Program-made: the position numbers and the translations under genes | Notes under the pieces: model-generated | What the model was told of the DNA's origin: nothing | What the model saw: only the letters and a program-made list of their open reading frames with translations | Database searches by the model: none | In this document: positions 47,721-59,417 of the stretch, piece by piece | Numbering within the stretch: the first letter of the stretch is position 1 | Layout: each line of letters begins with the position of its first letter | DNA from: Gadus chalcogrammus | Taxonomy: Eukaryota; Chordata; Actinopteri; Gadiformes; Gadidae | NCBI RefSeq assembly: GCF_026213295.1 | Contig: NC_079412.1 | Location: forward strand, 19,232,127 to 19,296,126 | DNA: 64,000 nt | Reading direction: 5' to 3'

Positions 47721-48887
47721 GTTCCTCACTGTTTTCAATAGCAGGCTCAGTCAGCCTGCCGGTGGACGGTGGAAGGCCGTGCTCATGTTACCGGCCTATT
47801 GACTTGGCATGGGAGAGAAAACACAGTAGACCTGATTCACCACGCGTCAACTCCATGATACCAGCGTTATCTGCTACCTCCTTTCAAAGGAGCGAGAGGG
47901 AGCAGATAAAAGTACACAGCGTCTTTATCACGCTCATTTCAGGCATGTCAGTAATCAGATACACGCACAGGGCTAATTATTATTTGGAGATACTGCGGTG
48001 CGCAGTCGTATGCCGCCACCTTGGTAACGAGACGTTGAAGTGACTTTAATGCTCACACACGCACACACGCATCCCCCCCCCCCCCCCCCACCGAGCTGAG
48101 GGCATTTTTATAGCTGTTCCCTATGTTGTCCATTACTTGATTTCTGCTCAATTGTAATTTATACTAGGATAATCAATTTTGATGTAAAACACAGCGTGAA
48201 ACGGTTGACCACGTATTACAATTTGCATTGGAAGTGGTTGCAAAATGTACCTGAGTGACAGCCATCGACATCACCGGTCCAGTTTTTTTCTGTCATTACA
48301 GATTCTACTTTCTTAATGATAAATGGCACTTGTAGAATGAGATAGTGTGGGAACAGCCTGTAGTTGCTTCTGGACGCAGATCTGCCAGCATATTGCACAT
48401 TAACCTTCAGTAACCATTGAGTTAGTACATTGTATCAGGTGGTGGTGGATGCTGCTGTGTATCCTAATGAGCGGAGGAGACACAAAGCAAAATCCTTGGT
48501 GAAAATAAACAAATAAGCTGAAACTGCTTGCCATAAAGTAATGGACTGTGGGGCTAGAATGATACTTTATCACACCGCTAACACCGGTAGTTAGACGTGA
48601 TTTGCCCCTACCCTCCTCCTTGAGAGCTCCCGTCTTCCTTCTCACTCTTCACTATTTCTTAGGCGGCTGATCGCACTCTTTATCTCTCAGCTGTAAAAAA
48701 CCAAGCTGTAAACTTTGCCGCTATGACATAATGGTAATCAAAGACGGGATACGTTTTGAAGAGTTGGGTAATACCACTGATAGGGTCGATTCCGGTTCCA
48801 TACATAAAGCATCTCCCCATCTGACCTCATGTGTGACCGTACGTACAGGGGGAGGGGGGTTGTGTAAAGGGGTTTGTGGGGGTGTTT
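47721..48887. other. non-coding DNA with C17 run
   Basis: C17 at 48073-48089. The remainder is unique. GTCGATTCCGG near 48786 resembles a tRNA T-arm, but no A box or cloverleaf is present. ATTTGCAT-like AATTTGCATTGG lies near 48220. Confidence 0.4.
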
Positions 48888-48900
48888 GGGGGGGGGGGGG
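48888..48900 (+). repeat. G13 homopolymer
   Basis: Thirteen G residues preceded by a G-rich stretch (48847-48882). Together they could form a quadruplex. Confidence 0.95.
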
Positions 48901-49669
48901 TTCCAGCCAACATAGCAGTGATGATGCACCTGATAGGTTGGCAGCCGCACGGCAATCAGTAAAACGACAGACAGTCTCTGAGCACAGCTGCACAGCACAA
49001 GCTAAGCCAATTGTGCGACAATCAGAGGCTGCTATTCTGGGTTTCTTCCCCCCCTTCAGAGGACAGATTCCAGTGAATCAGATGGCCCTCGGGCATCATA
49101 ATTATGCAAAAGACTCGGTGCACAAAAGTTGTTTGTTCCCCCATTGTTCTGACTTTCCCTCTCACTGCATAATCACCTAAGAGTAATGGGGGTGTACGTA
49201 TAGGAAGAGAGGCGCTATCAACTTATCCCAACTATCTGTGATAACTATTTCTGCATTCAGAATCAATTGGTTGTGTTAAGTCATACATTATTAACGTTTT
49301 TAGTGCAAAGGCAAGCCCTTGGTTATGTGTGCTAGTGCGGGTTCTTGGGGTTACCGTGGCAACGATTGCAGATTGTTCCGACCGAAGCGAGCGTAGCATT
49401 TCAACGGACAAGGTAACATACAGCTGGGAGCCACATCACTTACCTGTGGCTTCTACCTGGGCGTCGGTTTGAAGGGCAGCTTGGCTCGCTTAAAACAGAC
49501 CCCTAAAGAAAAGGGCACAGGCTGCCACTCCTTTGACCAGCTCTAGCCTGCGGTAGAAAGCCAGCGCTGTAGCAATTCCAGGCCTCTGTGGGGTCTTTTT
49601 CTTTTTGTACCGAGTGCCGCCTGAAACCCTGAGCCACACACACTGACTCACAAGGTGAAAACTAAAGTT
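48901..49669. other. non-coding spacer
   Basis: Unique sequence. A CpG-bearing part with GACCGAAGCGAGCG lies near 49380. No exon is supported. Confidence 0.4.
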
Positions 49670-49691
49670 ATTTAAATTAATTAATTTAAAT
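49670..49691. repeat. perfect 22 bp AT palindrome
   Basis: From ATTTAAATTAA to its exact complement TTAATTTAAAT, centred on TTAATTAA. It combines a homeodomain core and a MEF2/TBP-like AT tract and is not part of an AT array. Confidence 0.85.
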
Positions 49692-50178
49692 TTACATTTT
49701 TAAATGAAAAAAAAGTTCTTCATGCCCTTTTGTGTAAGTTTACATTCCCTTCTGTAAATAGCAAAAAAACCTGTGGGTGTGTGCGTGTGTGTGTGTGTGT
49801 GTTTGTGTTTGAGCCCCTGGCCAGTTCATCAATGCAAAATGAAATGAAAAGTCATTTTGCTCCCTGGACAGCTGCGCGGAGCCTTCCCAAGCCTCTCTGC
49901 GAGCGTGCAGGTGGAAGACTCGCATCCTAATCCTCAAGCCCAAACCTGTGTAATAAAGCACATTCTCAATCAGGACCCATCCCATTTCCTCTAGGCAACA
50001 CTCAGCACACAGTCCTCCACAATCACGGGTGTTGGGTGAGCTGCGAGAAAGCTAATGAGGACCTTGTCTAGACGTGCAGCACCTGCATGCGTAGCCAGGG
50101 GCCGGTGGCAGCTCTCGCCGGGCCCCGACTCGTACAGACCGCAGCCTGAGTCGACGGAGGCCTGCGCCCAGCCAGCCC
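49692..50178. other. non-coding DNA with short TG tract
   Basis: (TG)9 at 49784-49801 within a decayed TG-rich stretch, then ordinary sequence rising in GC toward the RE1-like site. Confidence 0.4.
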
Positions 50179-50200
50179 TGAGCACCACCAGGAGAGCGTC
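50179..50200 (+). promoter_or_regulatory. RE1/NRSE-like site with 4 bp spacer
   Basis: TGAGCACC (50179-50186), ACCA, then GGAGAGCGTC (50191-50200). The right half matches the REST consensus GGASAGYGYC completely and the left half matches TYAGCACC except at one base. The canonical element has 2 bp between these halves; here there are 4, so full-affinity binding is doubtful. It could mark a REST-regulated neural gene nearby, or be a decayed site. Confidence 0.3.
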
Positions 50201-53200
50201 CGGTGGCCAGCAGTGGGTTTGGGTCTGAATACTTAGTTGTCGGTGTCCGTGCAGGAGGAGCAGCCTCATCGTCTCTGTAGGCCCTGGGCAATATCGCCCT
50301 GACCTCAAGTCAAGTATCCTAGATGAATTAGGGACAGCGAGCGCTTAATGAAACAGACCGGCCAAGGAGCTGACTGGCTGTGACTAAGTGTGAGTTTGAC
50401 AACCTCTCGTTCCTCGTGAACTTGGGGATTTTACATTTGCCCATTACGAAACATTAACTGTAATGGATTTGCATACTGAGTGCATAATTTTTTTATTTCT
50501 GAATTAAGATAATCCACTGTTTAGTCATGAATCAGCCGCACACCGCTTTTCAGTATGTTAACTTTCTCTTGTACAAATGCGCTGTAATCCCACATGCTTA
50601 CCACATATGCATATGCAGAATAGTCTTGTTAATGTCTTGTTATTAAGCTGAAGACCTCTTGTCACATCCATTAAGTCACATTAAATTGCAAGTTATTTTA
50701 CAGTTTCATGCTTTACTTAATGGAGTTCCTTAAGAGTTAAAGAGCAATGAAGTAAAAAAAAAAAAATGCTGATGTTTTTTCAATATTATTTTTTATCCAA
50801 GTTGGGTCCAATTGCCAAAACCCCGGGCAACGTCTTTAGTGTCCTCAAATTCAGCCGTGGCTAAATAGGTCCTCATTTTATGTCCGCCATAATTGCTCGG
50901 GCTCCAATTATGTTCTCACCACCGTAACAAAGGTGCTCTGATTGAGGGACAGACTGAGAGAGCAGTGAACTGGTGTCCTGGATGTTTTCAGAATCCTGTT
51001 CAGGAGACTAGGCCACTTGTGTAAGTGTTTGTTATTCAGGTTTAATTATGTCCACGGGGCCCGGGAAGTATAGGCCAGTCTACCCCGTGCCTCTTTAGCC
51101 AAAGCCCCAGCGAACTGGCTTGATGTCTTCCTCTCCTCTCCTCTGCTCTGAATGAGCAATTAAAGGTCATATCAATTAGAGCATGTTGTGGTCTCCGGAC
51201 TCATTTAAAACAGCTTGCTATAGAAGCCATATCGGGAGAAATAAGTTCACAAATTATCCGGTTTTGAGTATGTACTATGTGCTTGCCCCGTTTCCCCCAT
51301 AATATATAAGCTGGATATGTTTCCAGTTAGGCTCTGAGCTAAATTATAAAATGAATGAATGTGAATACTGTTATAATGTGTTATAATATTACATTAACAT
51401 AAAAAAAAGCAACTGAAACCGTAGAACAACTTAGCTCATACATATCTGATTGATGCTTAACATTAACAGTATTACTCGAGACCATTACATTTCAGATTGA
51501 TGATACATTTTTTTATAGCGTGTGATTTAGTGTTAATTGTACGTGGTACCTATTGGATATTGGGATTTGTATAATTCATATTCACGCAACCCTTATTATG
51601 ATAATGCAGAAAAAGGCTTCACACACCAACAACAAAAGCCATGTACCTCATCAACATAGCCGTACAAGCATAATCATATTTTTTACAGTTGGTTTTATAG
51701 TCAGGCCACCCTGCTACAGCCTTGATTTCAGGCGGGGAACGAAATTCCACCCGGTGAAAATAGGCTCTCCATTTTCTATTAAATTCTCCCTCCCTCTTCG
51801 TACGTGCAAACAACAATTCACACTTTGCCAGAGGAGAGACAAAGCACAGTTCTCATTGATGATCTGTGGATCCTAATGAAGAAGCATGCACACAAAGACG
51901 TGTCGGAGAAGGTGATGCGTGCCGTTGCCATAGCGAGCTCCCACCTCCGAGTGCACGCTGAGATTATATTTGTTTGTTTGCAAATGGCACCGCTGACAGA
52001 GATTCCTCGGCAGTACAGAGTAGTGAGCGGGGGGATCCTGAAGTATGATTAGATGAATTTTAATTCATTCATTTATTCATAGGATTGAATGGGTCTCCTG
52101 TCTTCTAAGAGACAACAGACCAAACGCCCTTGCTGGTTTCATCATCACTCGCTCTGTAATTTTTTTTTTCTGCAAAGAGGCAAAACATTTTTTTCATCTC
52201 ATACAAATAGAAAACAAACAAAGGAAGGCAATATGAAGGGGGGGGTGAGGTGCGCAAACAGGATCGGGTTTGAGACCGGGGTTTTGCATCAGTAGCCAAC
52301 ATTAATGGTCTGACACAGTTTATAGTTTGTTTACGTTGAAGGCAGAATGTTTGTGCTGACGGCAGGTGGTGTTGGGGCCTCATTTGGTGAAGAATGCTAC
52401 AATCACAGCAGCTGTAACATGGATGTATATAGTGGTTTATATAGTAGGGGTAGCAGAGGGGCTGGGGGTAGCTTCTGTGGCGGGATAAGCAGTGTGCGGC
52501 AGCGTGTTTTGATATAAACGAATCAAAAGGCATGAAGGAATAAATCCAACAGCATGAGATGGTGCTCCATACACCGGTGGCTTTTTATTGCCTATTCATA
52601 AACAATGTCATTACGGACACTGGATCAGGAGTGCCTCTGCTTAGTATTATTATAATCAAAATGGCCCTTACTGTTGTCAGACGCAGACCACAGCTTTAAA
52701 ACCCTATATTGACCCTGATAGGTCAATATACATCTGTCATTTATCTCTCCCCTGAGTCCTTTCGTGTGTGTGCGTGTGTGTTTGTGTGTATATGTAACGC
52801 AGGGCTTTTATTTATCTTGTTGTGCTTAGAAAGTGTCATTTCAATCCTGGAAAAAACGCTGCTCTGCCCTTTTGATTTATGCCCTGTATGTGACTGGGAG
52901 GGTGCTGGTGTGAGGAGTGCATGCATATATATATCTTTGCATGTAAGCAGTCTCGTACAGCAAATTGGCTGGCCAGGCCGACTCCTCTCATTGTGCTCGC
53001 CATAGTGCCCTTGGGTTAGTGAAACCAAGGTCACCATTAAGGCACTAAAGTCACTTTGCTGTGTGCTTTTTTGCATATTATTTATATGCACATAATCAGG
53101 AGATGTAGAATAATGGCTGTGAGAGACCCAATGTCCCCCGCTCGTTTTTTTTGTGTAGGCGTCAGTCATCTATCTGTGTTAAGGTCCAGCTTGTTCGCTG

Positions 53201-53271
53201 ACAAAATTACACACTCCAGCACTCCAGCGCCGGACGAATGGTCACTCACTCACATAAATTAAGGAAAGTCC
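50201..53271. other. non-coding DNA with enhancer-like part
   Basis: The part at 50440-51200 is repeat-poor with ATTTGCAT (near 50468), ATGCATATGCAG, CACATTAAATTGC, CATAATTGC and CCAATTATG motifs. A G7 run lies at about 52239. Frames of 142 codons on the minus strand (52105-52533 and 52741-53169) have no domain signal. Confidence 0.4.
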
Positions 53272-53308
53272 GGCGCGGGGACAACACGCCCCCAAACGCC
53301 CCCGCGCC
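53272..53308. repeat. GC-rich inverted repeat, 9 bp stem
   Basis: GGCGCGGGG (53272-53280) is the exact complement of CCCCGCGCC (53300-53308) with a 19 nt loop containing two more CGCCCCC motifs. It is a local CpG-dense patch. Confidence 0.65.
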
Positions 53309-53611
53309 AAATCTGCAACGCATCGACTGCATAAAGCAGCCCAGATCAAAACAGAACTTTATCACACGTCCTATTGTACAGCACTGCATAATGCTGGATC
53401 AAAACTGCTGACTAACCCTCCTTTCCTTTCTCTCCCATGGGGCGGACCCTCCTCGGTGCTCGTCTTCATCAACAGGTAATTACCACGTTCTCAATCGTGT
53501 CTTGTGTAGGATACCATGCTGCCTTCTTCACTCCGACATACACCGATCCCCTTACCAAAAATCACAGTGATTTACTCAACCAATAAAAAGCTAAAAAAAA
53601 CAGCCTTTGCG
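53309..53611 (+). other. unique spacer with a 49-codon open frame
   Basis: After a branch-point-like GCTGACTAAC and a pyrimidine tract, ATG at 53437 opens 49 codons (stop TAA 53584-53586) that start MGRTLLGARLHQQ and end KNHSDLLNQ. The CAACAG|GTAATT at 53470-53481 could act either as an acceptor (AG) or a donor (GT), so the frame is ambiguous as evidence. No homologue is recognised. Confidence 0.15.
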
Positions 53612-53624
53612 CCCCCCCCCCCCC
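53612..53624 (+). repeat. C13 homopolymer
   Basis: Thirteen C residues preceded by a TTTGCG flank. Confidence 0.95.
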
Positions 53625-53995
53625 ACTGACCAATCATATTGGTTCGAAGCACAAAGCCCCCTGTCTAGTGACTGCAGCTGGGAGCTCTTCTAGCGAGTTG
53701 CCCTTCACCCCTGTGCACTGCGCCCCTTTTCTGGGAACTGTAGTGGAGGGAGAGAAGGGCAAGAGAGCGGTGCTCCAACAAAACAGTGGCACCGTGAAGA
53801 GGTGTCAGGCCCAGAGAGCTGTGAGGTGGATGATGATATGAGCCCATTGGCGCTGTTGTTTCCCTCTCTGCTGAATACTAACAACCGGGTGCCGCCTCGC
53901 TCTGTGGTCAGGACCCTGGCAGCCCGATTTGTGTGTGGAGTGGTGGGATAGGGATATTGTATAATAGGAACTGCTCTTAAGCAAGTCGTCGGTGT
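53625..53995. other. non-coding spacer
   Basis: Unique sequence; minus frames run into it from the TG tract. No feature seen. Confidence 0.4.
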
Positions 53996-54211
53996 ATGTA
54001 AGTGTGTGTTTGTGTGTGTGTGTGTGTGTGTGTCCGTGTGTGTCTTTGTGTATGTGTGTGCGTGTGTGTGTGTGTGTGTGCGTTGGTGTGTGCATGTGTG
54101 TGACTGTGTTTGTGTGCATGTGCATCTATGTGTGGGTGTGCTCACGTGTGTGTGTGTGCGTGGGGGGGGGGGGTTTGTGTGTCCGTGTGTGTGTGTGTGT
54201 GCGTATACATG

Positions 54212-54271
<60 letters not shown>

Positions 54272-54310
54272 TCCTGTTGGCGTGTGTATGTGTGTGTGCT
54301 TGGGCATGCG
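53996..54310. repeat. degenerate TG/CG-rich tract with G12
   Basis: About 300 bp of diverged TG repeats (TGTGCG, TGTGTT, TGTGCA variants) with a pure TG core at 54219-54268 and G12 at 54162-54173. This is an ageing microsatellite with several array births. The 165-200 codon frames across it are artefacts. Confidence 0.95.
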
Positions 54311-55215
54311 TGACAGAGCAAGCCTTGCTAGCTTTGCTGTACCCTCCTGAAAGTCCTACCATCGCCGTACTGTTTGTTAGAGTGCAGTCCTGCTCCTGTG
54401 AATTCTGCCTTACAATGATTAATATCACCAGCACTGGTTCACAGAAAAGTATTAAAGATGTTTTCCAACATGCTCGATATGGGGTTTAGGTTTGTTGTGG
54501 TGCTAATACCAACAATTTCATTTTTGGCTTGATTACAAATGTGTCTATCAAGGAACATGATGGTGGGGATGCCTGCGACCCGATATGAGCTCAATGAATG
54601 ATCCCCTCTTTGTTGCACTGTGTGCTACAAGATGGACACGTCAGATCATTAGAAGCCGCCCACATCTTTGGTTCCCTCTCATGGTCACACCCCTCCTTCT
54701 GTTGTGAACAACATGCAATCTTTACTGGCACTCATAACTCAATAGGTTTCCTCAACTGCTATAATGAAACGCCATTATAATAAACAACCCAACAATCGGT
54801 GTAGTCGTTGCCCTCGACCAGGAAAGGGTTTGTCGAGTTTCCCTTGGATTTTTTCTGTCCTGACAAACAACCTGTTTGACGTTTGACAGCAGCATTTGTT
54901 TACGAAGTTTGGTACTCTTGGCAAAGAGCAGTGTAAACAAGAACTGGACCAAATAAAGAATGCTACAAAACAGAAATACGGTCCATGAATAACACAGAAT
55001 CTACCAAAATGGAGGTGTGGAAACTCTACCAACAATCATAATCATAAATAATTGACTGATACGCTTACTGTTGCCTTGACCCATGAAATCTTCTCCACCA
55101 GGTGTGATGCTCCGTTTAAGCCGCCCAAAGAGTTTTGGTGCTTGTCTTTCTGCATCACATTATATTTCAAGTGTACGGCTATAAACAATGATTCTGAGAA
55201 TTTCCATGTGAGTCA
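54311..55215. other. non-coding DNA, no gene seen
   Basis: Unique mixed sequence. Frames of 60-86 codons on both strands over 54598-55035 have no domain signal. Confidence 0.4.
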
Positions 55216-55355
55216 ATGTCCCTCTCTCTCTTTCTCTCTGTTTATGTCTCTCTCTCTTTTTCTCTCATTTTCACTCCCTCTCTCTTTCTCTCTCCTTTTC
55301 ACTCTACCTCTCTCTCTCTTTCTCTCTCCTTAAACTCTCTCTTTCTCTCTCCTTT

Positions 55356-55409
<54 letters not shown>
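55216..55409 (+). repeat. CT-rich minisatellite and (CT)26 array
   Basis: Units of about 30 bp of the type CTCTCTTTCTCTCTCCTTTT plus CACTC/AAACTC are repeated about four times (55216-55357), followed by pure CT (55358-55409). Confidence 0.9.
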
Positions 55410-55410
<1 letters not shown>

Positions 55411-57400
55411 GTTCCTACTAGTTTCAAAGTGAGTGGGACCTGGAGAGGCTGCTCCTGGCGAGGGTGTAGCAAAAGGTTTTCTCTTGCAGTGCACGAGTGA
55501 GGGAGACAGATGGAGCATGCCAGACACTAGTTTGTGGATTTATCCAGATTTATGATGGGAGGGTCCAATGGAGGGGAGGGGGGAGGGAAGGTGAAGCAGG
55601 GAGTCAGGGAGGAGGCAAGACTGTGGGAGAGCAAAGGGCCAACTTTTACTGCAGTTTTCTAAAGAGCAGTGGAAAGGGGGTCCCAGAGCAGCAGAGTAGT
55701 TGAATTGATGGTGTGTTGTTTTATTTGTTTTTGTTTTTTAGCACGTTGCTCTGTGTGTTATTGTTTTGTCGTCTAGCGAGGAGCGCGTCCTTGTCTTCAC
55801 ATTGAACTCCACTTCATCCCTCCTAGGACCCAGAGCTGTCTTTCTCATTGCCTGATTGGCATATGCTGAGTCGTCCTCAACACAAAGGCATCTTTTCTTC
55901 TCTTTCTCACTTTCATTTGGGTTCTCTGGTCCCCATATTAATATTCAACACCCCTTTTTTAGTTTTTGTCTGTTTATAGTTGCTGAAACATGAGAATAAA
56001 CACAGCAAATCTGAGAAACATCAATGGCTGTCAAGATAAGAAATGCCTGTATTTATATTACACAACAGTTGACAAAAGATAAAGATAAATGAATAAAATA
56101 AAACGGCACAGTCGGGGAGATGGAAGGAAGTTAATGAGGAGATAAAGGATTGGGGCGGATGTAATATTTCATAAGTCATACGCCTTTGATAATGTGCTTT
56201 CATTCAAAAAGGTATAGATGTTTGCAAAGCTTTAAGGTAGCATCCTGGGGAGAGGAGAAGGTTCATATCCCATTGTTAAGGCATGGCTATTATACTAGAC
56301 TAAGACGGCATTTCCGATAATAATAGGCAAAAAGAAAATGGGCTAAAACGTTTACAATTTGTAGGCCTGCGCTAATGGACACAAACTTGCAATGACAAGG
56401 AAGACATGGAAGAGACATAACTATGGCATGTGGATAATTGATTTTTATTTATGTTCAACAGTTTCCTCATTGGTCGTCTGGACCAATGAGTTTCTGACAA
56501 ATGATACCTTTCATTCTTCCACCCATCAGTTGAGAATACATGTGGTTTGTTGGATTGGTGCGAATAAATCAATTTTCAATTGGCTTAAAAAACACTGGAT
56601 AAGTGCCAGAGCTATCAGCCTGCCATTATTTCACTTGCCTGCTTCACTATCTATATTAACCCTTTACTCTCATTCATGCCCCATTCCCCCTTCATATACA
56701 CTACCACACACACTGAAGACCGCTAACACAGAGATGGATGTGGATGATATACACCGATATAATATGGTGTTTAGCAGGTTGTCTTTCCACACATATCCCA
56801 TTCATTTGTTTGTGAATATTATGATGCTGCTCCATTGAGAAGCTATGCAGATGGATAATGGAGGGACAAACACATTATATACACAATTAGTAATAGCAAT
56901 AGCCAAATGTCATGCAGAAAGTAGTAAAAAGCATTGGAAATGTCACTGAAACTAGAATGATTCACAAATATTGTTGTCCAGGAAGCAAGAGAGGGAATTG
57001 AGGGGGAGGAAAAAGAGAGAAGAGGGCGAGAGACAGAGGGACAGGAGGGAGAAGGGCCTAAAGGGAGACCCGGTGTGAGTCTCTTGTGCTGCATTAGGAA
57101 AGAGCATTTTAGCACTTAGCAAAAAAGAGCAATGCCTGAGCCTCCTCTAGAGAGTAATATGTGTCCCTTTCAGGGCCTGACCCCTGGTTCAGCCGGTCTC
57201 ACCAACTCATTTAATAGGCCTTGCCTGACAAGTGCCGTCCGCCATAGTAGCAGTGGGAAGAAACGGGCCGTGGTTGTTTCAAGGTCAAATTCAAGTGCAC
57301 TGGTGTCCAGAAGGACGATAAGTGCGACTAGGAGGTGGCTTGAGCCCCGCCATCAGAACAGCAAGTAGCATCTCCACAGGGAACGATGCGAAATGCGCAT
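55410..57400. other. non-coding DNA with G-quadruplex motif
   Basis: G runs at 55557-55559, 55561-55563, 55573-55576, 55578-55583 and 55585-55587 can form a quadruplex. A strong acceptor-like TTTTGTTTTTTAG (AG 55740-55741) is followed by 37 open codons, but no donor is seen. Elsewhere AT-rich unique DNA; frames at 56392-56838 and 57132-57368 have no domain signal. Confidence 0.4.
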
Positions 57401-58168
57401 CCCCCCCCCCACACACACACCTACTGAGTAAAAAAAACAAAGAGAACAAAAAGTAAAGTGAATTCTGAGGAAGGTTGAGATGCAGAGCAATGGGACCTGG
57501 CAGCTTCTCAGGGTTGTGGGATGCCTCTCCTTCCTCAAAAGCATGATTAATATACTGACTGCCATCCCGCTGTCACGGCGTGGACCAAACCATCAGGGAC
57601 GGGGTATACGGCGCGCCTTGAACGAGAGCGAGAGGAAACAAATCACCTCATCCTCAATTATAGCATGTGGATACCCAAGAGTATGGCAGCTAAATAAATT
57701 AACCGGCAAACAAATAAATGACACACTCATCAGAGGGTGCAAAGGGAGAGAGAAGACGGCGTGAACGAGAAAGTGTAGATAGTTCCTCATTTGGCTCGCA
57801 TCAAAAGTTTTGCGCGACATTGTTCCGCGCCGCTTCTTGTGTTTGTTTTTGTTTAGTTTGAGTTTTTTCCCTCCCTTCAATGTGTGCCTCCATCCTTTTG
57901 ATTCCGTTGGTGCAATGCAATTATGACAATCATAATCTGGATGATCGCAAACAAGAGAGTGAGAGGAGGCTACTGTAGAAGGGGAAACAAAGAATTGATG
58001 AGAGGAAAGGAATGTTAATTGCAAATCTCGTTTGAGGATAGTCAGATCCTTAACAACCTTTGGTGACAACATGCAGCTAAAGGTGATTAAAGGGCTTGTT
58101 TAATCGCGGCTTGCGCCGTACATCCCCGTTACATGAGGAGGAGGATGCTGGAGCTCTGCTGAGGAGCT
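57401..58168. other. non-coding DNA, no gene seen
   Basis: Begins with C10 (57401-57410) and a short CA run. A 159-codon minus frame (57593-58072) has no recognisable domain. Confidence 0.4.
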
Positions 58169-58825
58169 GTGGTTCTCTCTAGAGGCCCACTGAGCAGGGC
58201 TGCTGCACAGAGCAACTTGATGACCAGATCCCTCTCTGTCACAGCACCCCCCTGTGGCCACAGCGGGCCTCATGGAGCTCCACCAGGTCCATCCTATCCA
58301 AGTCCATCAGGCCACTTCCTCCCGCTTCTAATTTCCCTTGGCCTCCTTCTCCTCTTCTCCCCCTCCTCCCCCCCACCCCCCATCTCTCCCATATCCACTC
58401 TTCCCCTCTTTAGTTCTTCCACTCCTCTCTGCTCTTATTACAGGGAGATTGGCTTTCTCTGTGTTGTCTCCTTCACAACACTGGCCTTTTTCAATCCTGC
58501 TGCCTCCAAAAAGAAACCTTGCACAACGGCTCCTATCTGTTTCCCACCCTCGGTTTCCCTCTCTTTTCGCTCTCTCTCTCTCTCTGGGGACTTTGTAAAA
58601 GAGAAGAGAGCAACCATAAAACATAAAGATGAAAGGAGACTGAAGAAACAAACGTGCAAACAAATAAGACCTTCCTCAGTAAAGTCGTTTTTTCCATCTG
58701 CGTCGCGGCGGGGGCATCGCTGGGAGGTAGACTGCCCTGACACGGGTGCAGTATCAAAGCTAGCCAGGGGGAGGTGGGTTTGTGGGTGTATGCTGAGGGC
58801 GTGTGTCTGTGTGCTCATATGTTAG
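58169..58825 (+). other. longest open frame in window, judged non-coding
   Basis: 218 codons with no stop, of which the first ATG (near 58217) begins MTRSLSVTAPPCGHSGPHGA. The middle is Pro/Ser/Leu-rich because the DNA is pyrimidine-rich (58320-58440, runs of C up to 7), which depletes stop codons. Three minus frames overlap. A strong 3' splice-like site (ATTACAG, AG at 58442-58443) lies inside. No domain is recognised; an acceptor-led exon cannot be excluded. Confidence 0.15.
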
Positions 58826-59375
58826 TCAAAGGGGACTTTTCTTAGGCTGTTATACATAGCAGAGCAAAGTGATGTTTCCTACCCAACGTATCCCACTACA
58901 CCTGCTTGGTTTTGTTATTCGCTGGCATGCCATGTTAAAGGCCTGAGATGGTGTGTTGGATCTATGACGCCCCCCCCTGCCTCTTGTAATTGGCTTTAGC
59001 TCCCCCCTAGCCCATTATGGCCTGCTGATGGTTGTGACTGTGTGTCTGTAGTCCAGGGGACCCTGTCAGGTCTAATGAGGGTACGCTCCTGGCCATCTCA
59101 GTAGCCCAGCCTTACTTACAGAAAAGCACTGGCTGAAGGCAGCAGAGATGAAGGCAGGGCTGGAGCATGGAGGTAATTAGGCACGGAGAGGTGGTCGATG
59201 ACGGGCCACCCCACGCCCCGGGCCTCCAGCCTCCAGCTGCTCTACGGTGTGGCCAGCCCTCACAAAGGAGCTGATGAGGAGGAGAGCTGACCTTCAGGAC
59301 TGGCACGCTCTTCCTGGGCTGTCCACAAAACCTGCAGGGCCATGGGGGGGTTTCACCCTACCCAGTTCCATAGAT
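58826..59375. other. non-coding spacer
   Basis: GC-moderate unique DNA with short homopolymers; no feature seen. Confidence 0.4.
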
Positions 59376-59417
59376 ACACACACACACACACACACACTGA
59401 TAGGCACACACACACAG
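59376..59417. repeat. short interrupted (CA)n tract
   Basis: CA at 59376-59397, a GATAGG interruption, then CA to about 59417. Confidence 0.9.

Noticed and set aside
47426..48043. 205-codon frame
   Set aside because: It runs through a C20 run, a CT array and pyrimidine-rich DNA. A second frame on the same strand is also open, which shows stop-codon depletion by composition.
48730..48810. tRNA-like GGGTCGATTCCGG
   Set aside because: No A box at the proper distance and no cloverleaf can be drawn.
55742..55855. Open segment after a TTTTTTAG acceptor
   Set aside because: 37 codons end in a stop without a donor or poly(A) context; T-rich introns contain many such decoy acceptors.
57593..58072. 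159-codon minus-strand frame
   Set aside because: No recognisable domain; Leu/Ser/His-rich sequence from AT/pyrimidine-mixed DNA and no splice signals.
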